Of a stretch of DNA of 64,000 nt, positions 60,010 through 64,000 are shown piece after piece; the first letter of the stretch is position 1; each line of letters starts with the position of its first letter. The DNA is taken from positions 1 through 64,000 of the forward strand of contig JAIOHL010000182.1 of NCBI GenBank assembly GCA_019913005.1, in the 5' to 3' direction. The DNA is from Anaerolineae bacterium. GTDB lineage: Bacteria > Chloroflexota > Anaerolineae > Aggregatilineales > J027. The translations under genes were made by a program, and so were the position numbers. The notes under the pieces are model-generated. The model made no database searches. It saw nothing but the letters and a program-made list of their open reading frames with translations, and was not told where the DNA came from.

Positions 60010-61767
60010 TCACTGTGCGGCCAATTTCGCAGCCATGTCAATGGAATAGGCGACCCAGTGCTGTCCACCGAAAAGGCCATCGGTCTCAAACGGGCCAGTG
60101 TACCATGTCTTGAACAGCAGATAGTCCGAACGGAGGAATATGGGCGCGATTGGGAACTCTCCATCCGGGCCAAAGAACGCCTCTTCAATTTCGGCATACA
60201 GTTGGTCACGCACACCGGGGTCGCTAACCGTCGCGGCCTCTGCAATGAGGTCATCCGCTTCGGTGCAAGGTCGTTTCATGCGATTAGAAACCGTGCAGGC
60301 CAATACGTCACCTACCCAGTTGTTGGCGTCGCCATAATCCGGCCCCCACAACAGCGTCCATGCGTTGGGACGATCTTCGGTTGGGGCATCAGAATCGGTG
60401 ATTTCGAGCAGTACCGAGAATTCGAGTTGTTCGATGGTGAACAGGGTCGGGTCACAGCCGAGATATTCTTCAGCCGAAGTCGCCCAAAATTCACCCCAGT
60501 CCCCCGCCGTCGTATAGGTGACGATGTTGATGTCGGGGAAACCTTCGCAGTCAGGATAGCCTGCTGCTTCAAGTTCAGCGGCGGCATAGTCGGGGTCAAA
60601 GCCGACACCCACTTCATTGATCGGAGCGGCATGAGCCATACCGGGGGGTGTGAAGTGAATCATTGGCACCCCACGCCCTTCCTGTACCTGATCTATGAAG
60701 GCTTGGCGGTCAATGATGGCGCTGAACGCACGCCGAGCATGAACATCATCAAACGGTGCTTTGTCGTGGGCAAAACCAAAATAGGACACCGCAAGGTCAA
60801 AAATCTGGCGTACTTCATTTTGATACTGCGGGTCAGACACCACACCCTGCAATTCTGCGTCGGGGATATTGGTCGCGTCGAGTTGATTATCCAGATACAG
60901 CGCGAACTGTGTGCCGAGGTCTTCAATCAATAGGGTGTTCACCACATCAATGTTGCCAGACCCCTGCAAATCGGCGGGTAGAGCTTCATTGCGGACAAAC
61001 ACGCGGCGTACTCCACGAGTCACTTCTTGGACAAAATAGGGGCCGTTGGTGATGATATTGCCCGGTTGCGTCCATTCGTCGCCATAATCTTCAATCGCTT
61101 CCGCCGGGGTTGGGCGCAGTACCCACATCTGGGTCATCGAGAGGAAATAACCCGCTGCAAATTGCAGGTTAATCACTACCGTCGAATCATCTGGCGCGGA
61201 GACTTGGGTAGTATCTCCATAAACCAAATCATCCGTTACTTGGTCAATCGGGGTCTGGTTGACGACACTGCAACCCGCGATTACACCAGCAACCACCGTG
61301 CCATAATAGCTCGCAAGGCGGGGGTCACAGGCGCGTTTGATGCCAAACACAAAGTCGCCTGCCACAACCGGACGAATGACGGCGGCGGTGTCGGCGGTGG
61401 GGTCATACTGCATCCAATTGACATCGGTACGCAGATTAAACGTCCACGTCAGGCCGTCGTCACTCACCGTCCATGAGGTTGCCAATTCCGGCACGATCTG
61501 ATTGGTGATGGAGTCAGAATCGGTCAGGCCCAAAAACAGGTTTTCGACAGACGTGATCGAAATCTGATCTGACCCAATGGCGGGGTCAAGCGTACTGACT
61601 TCGCTGGTCGAGGCCGTATCACGTTGCACGGGCACGTCTTGCCGATATTGGGCCGTGACGGTAACGGTACTGTCTTCGGCGGCCACCAAACCAACCGGAA
61701 TGAGGGACACCAAGAGGGTCAGCAGCACAGCCATAACCGTGCCTGCTCGCAAGGTGTTTTTAGACAT
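60010..61767 (-). CDS. Family-5 extracellular solute-binding protein, copy 5
   Basis: The 585-residue paralogue is the most divergent complete copy. It has SEVSTLDPAIGSDQISITSV, MTQMWVLRPTPAEAIEDYGD in place of MTPMW...VPQE, a one-residue-shorter GSGNIDVV segment, and it ends AKLAAQ without the RGE tail. AAGGAG 7 nt upstream supports the ATG. The signal peptide (VMAVLLTLLVSLIPVGLVAA) has no lipobox. The Cys framework is conserved, with an extra Cys in LACTVSN. A palindrome lies upstream (61875-61898). Confidence 0.92.
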   Translation of the reverse strand: MSKNTLRAGTVMAVLLTLLVSLIPVGLVAAEDSTVTVTAQYRQDVPVQRDTASTSEVSTLDPAIGSDQISITSVENLFLGLTDSDSITNQIVPELATSWTVSDDGLTWTFNLRTDVNWMQYDPTADTAAVIRPVVAGDFVFGIKRACDPRLASYYGTVVAGVIAGCSVVNQTPIDQVTDDLVYGDTTQVSAPDDSTVVINLQFAAGYFLSMTQMWVLRPTPAEAIEDYGDEWTQPGNIITNGPYFVQEVTRGVRRVFVRNEALPADLQGSGNIDVVNTLLIEDLGTQFALYLDNQLDATNIPDAELQGVVSDPQYQNEVRQIFDLAVSYFGFAHDKAPFDDVHARRAFSAIIDRQAFIDQVQEGRGVPMIHFTPPGMAHAAPINEVGVGFDPDYAAAELEAAGYPDCEGFPDINIVTYTTAGDWGEFWATSAEEYLGCDPTLFTIEQLEFSVLLEITDSDAPTEDRPNAWTLLWGPDYGDANNWVGDVLACTVSNRMKRPCTEADDLIAEAATVSDPGVRDQLYAEIEEAFFGPDGEFPIAPIFLRSDYLLFKTWYTGPFETDGLFGGQHWVAYSIDMAAKLAAQ

Positions 61768-61933
61768 CTAGGAACTCCTTTTTGAATCGAAATTGATGTA
61801 ATTAGGCTGTCAGTGGCGGGTTAGGCCGACCTAGAACGACACCCCTCCTAAACCTTTACGCACATACCCTTATTAACAAGGTGCTTAAGCGCCTTGTTCT
61901 GTGGATATGGCTTGCGTCCCGGATAAAAAATAG
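61768..61933 (-). promoter_or_regulatory. Upstream region of copy 5 with 24-bp palindrome
   Basis: No gene is seen. At 61875-61898, AACAAGGTGCTT is followed directly by AAGCGCCTTGTT, a palindrome with one mismatch. It could be an operator or a hairpin in the copy 5 leader. No clear -10/-35 pair was found. Confidence 0.45.
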
Positions 61934-61963
61934 GCAACCTACACTGGGAACAAATGTAGGCTG
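61934..61963 (-). terminator. Terminator after the HEAT-repeat gene
   Basis: GCAGCCTACA and TGTAGGTTGC (minus strand) form a 10-bp stem with one G-T pair, followed by TATTTTTTATC. The ~200 nt from here to 62160 show no gene. Confidence 0.8.
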
Positions 61964-62160
61964 CTGACCAATGACGAGTAGCGTGCTTTCGGATGGCTGA
62001 TGCAACTCCAACGAAGTGTTTCGTCTACTCACTCTATTTACACCGAAATATGGAAGGGTGTTCGATTCTAAGAGGGGATTCACCAAAATACTAATTCTTT
62101 GAACCTATTCTGATACATGGGGCTATTGTTAATTCTCAATCAGGAAATTTGCCACAAGAG

Positions 62161-63534
62161 CTAAATACTGCTATTTTTTCGCCGCTCCCACTCCTCTACC
62201 GCCAACAATGTCTCTGGTGTCCCAATCTGCCGAAGGGCTTCTGCCGCGATAGGTGGAGTTGCGAGATCAGCATGATTCAACATTGGAATCAAGTATGGAA
62301 TAGCCCGTGTATCGCCAATTTCTCCCAAAGCCCAAATTGCCTTTTGTCGTACTGGAGCATCTTGGTGGACATCCTGCATAGCTTGAATGAGAGGGTCTAC
62401 CGCACTCAATTCACCCATTCCGCCCAGCACTCCAACAGCGATATAACGCACCGGATATTCAGGTGCATTTAGAGCCTGCTTGATAAATTCAACAACTTGT
62501 TTCTCTCGATAATGACTTAGTGCAATAATCACCGAATACTTCACTCGCCAATCTTCGGTGTCAAAAGCAGCTATCAATCGCTCAATGAGGCTAACCTCCC
62601 CTATTTTGCCAACAGCAAAAGAGGCGGCTATTCGTACCTTTGTATCCTCATCTCTGAAAGCGGCAAACAACGCATCAAAAGCACGGATGTCAGGTATTTT
62701 GGATAGCCCAGAAGCACAATACCAGCGTATATCAGCATCCGAGTCTTTGAGTCCAGCAATCAATGATTCAAGTGCCTGCCTGTCTCCAAGGTATCTTAAT
62801 GACGATGCCACTGATCTTCGAACTGTTACATCTTCATCGGTCATCGCCCCTATCAGATGTTTAACTGCGCGAGTACCGCCCATATGGCCCAATGCCATTG
62901 CCGCCAATTTACGTACCTTTGGGTTTTGGTCATCAAGAGCAGAGGCTATCGGGTCAATAACTCGCAAATCTTTACTGAAACTAAGTGCATATATCACTTC
63001 CCTTCGCATCCTTGGGCTATCATCTTGGAGAGTGGCAATTAAGGTTTCCATAGCACGCGAATCATCAAACTTGCATAGAGCCTGAGCCGCCATACCACGC
63101 CCATATTCATCAAAATGCTCGGTATCGTGGAATACGGCGAGTAGAGCCTGAAGCGCAGGCTCACCAAAGCTCTTGAATGCCCAAACACCGCGCATAGCTA
63201 CTTTAGGATTAGTCAGAACCTTAGTTATTAAAGGTTGAATGGCCCGTAAATCTCCAAGCCCTGTTAACGCATCTACTATTTCTTGTATCGAGAACCCCCA
63301 ATCTTCATCCAGAGCAGCAATCAGAGGTTCAACCGCAGGTGTTCCAATCTGAACAAGCGCCGCCACCACATCATCACTAATGCCCAACGCTTGAGCTTCA
63401 TGCAGCGCCTCAAGCAGGGGTTCAACTGCATCCCGTCCAAGTTTCACCAACTCATCACGAGCTAGAATCCGCATTTGTTCATCTCGGTTTAGAAAATCCC
63501 CGATTAATTGTTGAATCCTCTGAGCCTGCTCCAT
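62161..63534 (-). CDS. HEAT-repeat protein cotranscribed with binding-protein copy 6
   Basis: The 457-residue protein is an uninterrupted alpha-solenoid of about 14 HEAT/PBS-lyase repeats, for example RDELVKLGRDAVEPLLEALH, DDQNPKVRKLAAMALGHMGG and DEDVTVRRSVASSLRYLGD. It has no signal peptide. The ATG lies 8 nt after the copy 6 stop codon, and its Shine-Dalgarno (GGAG) overlaps the end of that gene, so translation is coupled. Composition is AT-richer than in the binding-protein genes. It probably scaffolds a protein partner in the cytosol; why it is tied to an exported binding protein is unknown. Confidence 0.88.
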   Translation of the reverse strand: MEQAQRIQQLIGDFLNRDEQMRILARDELVKLGRDAVEPLLEALHEAQALGISDDVVAALVQIGTPAVEPLIAALDEDWGFSIQEIVDALTGLGDLRAIQPLITKVLTNPKVAMRGVWAFKSFGEPALQALLAVFHDTEHFDEYGRGMAAQALCKFDDSRAMETLIATLQDDSPRMRREVIYALSFSKDLRVIDPIASALDDQNPKVRKLAAMALGHMGGTRAVKHLIGAMTDEDVTVRRSVASSLRYLGDRQALESLIAGLKDSDADIRWYCASGLSKIPDIRAFDALFAAFRDEDTKVRIAASFAVGKIGEVSLIERLIAAFDTEDWRVKYSVIIALSHYREKQVVEFIKQALNAPEYPVRYIAVGVLGGMGELSAVDPLIQAMQDVHQDAPVRQKAIWALGEIGDTRAIPYLIPMLNHADLATPPIAAEALRQIGTPETLLAVEEWERRKNSSI

Positions 63535-63542
63535 CGCGCTCT

Positions 63543-64000
63543 TTACTCCGCCCTCGCCGCTAATTTCGCCGGCATATCAATGGTCTGCGCGTTCCAATGT
63601 GTCCCACCAAACAAGGCATCGGTCTCAAAGGGTGCGGTATACCATGACTTAATCAAGACAAAATCGGAGCGCAGGAACAGCGGCGCAATCGGATATTCAC
63701 CCCGTACACCAAAAAAACTCTCCTCAATTTCGGCATACAACTGTGTCCGCACGGCTGGGTCGTTGGAACGGGCCGCCGCGTCCATCAAATCGTCTATACT
63801 ACTGCACTGCCGCCGAAACCGATTCAGCGCCGTACACGAGAGCACATCCGTTAGCCAGCTATGCGCGTCGCCATATCCCGGTCCCCACCCCAACGTAAAC
63901 ATATTGGGACGTTCATCACCGTAGACATCCGGCGCGATGGCTTCCAACAGCACCGAAAATTCAAACTGCTCAATTGTGAATAGGGTCGGGTCACAGCCCA
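63543..64000 (-). CDS. Family-5 extracellular solute-binding protein, copy 6 (partial)
   Basis: Only the last ~150 residues are in the window; the gene continues beyond position 64000. They match the C-terminus of the other copies: GCDPTLFTIEQFEFSVLLEA, TLGWGPGYGDAHSWLTDVLS, RTQLYAEIEESFFG, KSWYTAPFETDALFGGTHWN and MPAKLAARAE. It is more diverged than copies 1-4: YGDERPNMFTLGWG replaces the TQDRPNAWTLGWG-type segment, and RRQCSSIDDLMDAA replaces RPCTEVDDLINQA. Confidence 0.9.
   Translation of the reverse strand, partial: GCDPTLFTIEQFEFSVLLEAIAPDVYGDERPNMFTLGWGPGYGDAHSWLTDVLSCTALNRFRRQCSSIDDLMDAAARSNDPAVRTQLYAEIEESFFGVRGEYPIAPLFLRSDFVLIKSWYTAPFETDALFGGTHWNAQTIDMPAKLAARAE

Noticed and set aside
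1-64000. tRNA, rRNA and CRISPR features
   Set aside because: I looked for cloverleaf-type T-loop signatures, rRNA stretches and regularly spaced repeats in the intergenic regions and saw none. A small RNA gene could still be missed by eye.

Overview
The window reads as a chromosomal segment of a free-living bacterium, most likely a Chloroflexota (Anaerolineae-like). The reasons are the gene mix (large families of secreted oligopeptide-type binding proteins, HEAT-repeat proteins, WD40-GTPase-TIR multidomain proteins, a MerR-like regulator with a long helical tail), Shine-Dalgarno sequences of the AGGAGG type, and frequent TTG/GTG starts. This placement is inference from protein families; there is no rRNA in the window. 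I see no rRNA, tRNA or CRISPR array.

Layout. 1-400: the 5' end of an insertion-sequence transposase (minus strand, running off the left edge) and an AT-rich orphan ORF. 500-6350: a lipoprotein, miaB, a UPF0316 membrane protein, a GT-C-like glycosyltransferase and an ABC-2-like permease. 6560-12460: an orphan response regulator, a 990-aa WD40-GTPase-zinc ribbon-TIR protein and a HEAT protein. 12500-17820: uvrA behind a promoter with a LexA-like box, pfkA, and a secreted beta-propeller-like protein. 17865-21318 (minus): a two-gene TIR cassette with a leaderless-type promoter, then mreB followed by a small-protein/HicB-like pair. 21400-31750: housekeeping and small metabolic genes (methyltransferase, FAH-family enzyme, Nudix, kptA, argS, cupin) plus two secreted paralogues and a MerR-like regulator. 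32050-41610: an acetyltransferase, cysS, and an envelope/glycan block (lytic transglycosylase, GT-C-like protein, radical SAM/SPASM, O-antigen ligase-like). 42067-45872: mreC-mreD-mrdA, the elongasome partners of mreB, which lies 20 kb away. 46097-48703: a split DUF35 pair, a lipoprotein and glutamate dehydrogenase. 48783-50981: a receiver-domain protein whose C-terminus looks like a dead Y1 (IS200-type) transposase domain. 51172-64000 (all minus): a tandem array of five complete and one partial family-5 solute-binding proteins, most with their own terminator, and one HEAT-repeat gene coupled to the sixth copy.

How the parts fit. Wall growth is well represented: MreB, MreC, MreD, PBP2 and a lytic transglycosylase, with glycan assembly genes beside them. 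The binding-protein array, without any permease or ATPase genes in view, suggests ligand diversification feeding transporters encoded elsewhere. The two TIR loci are candidate immune or signalling modules. The strongest novel leads are (1) the receiver/roadblock-like/inactive-Y1-transposase fusion, (2) the TIR plus PH-like two-gene cassette, (3) the WD40-GTPase-TIR protein, (4) the binding-protein array with shared long leaders, and (5) the split, cysteine-less DUF35 pair.
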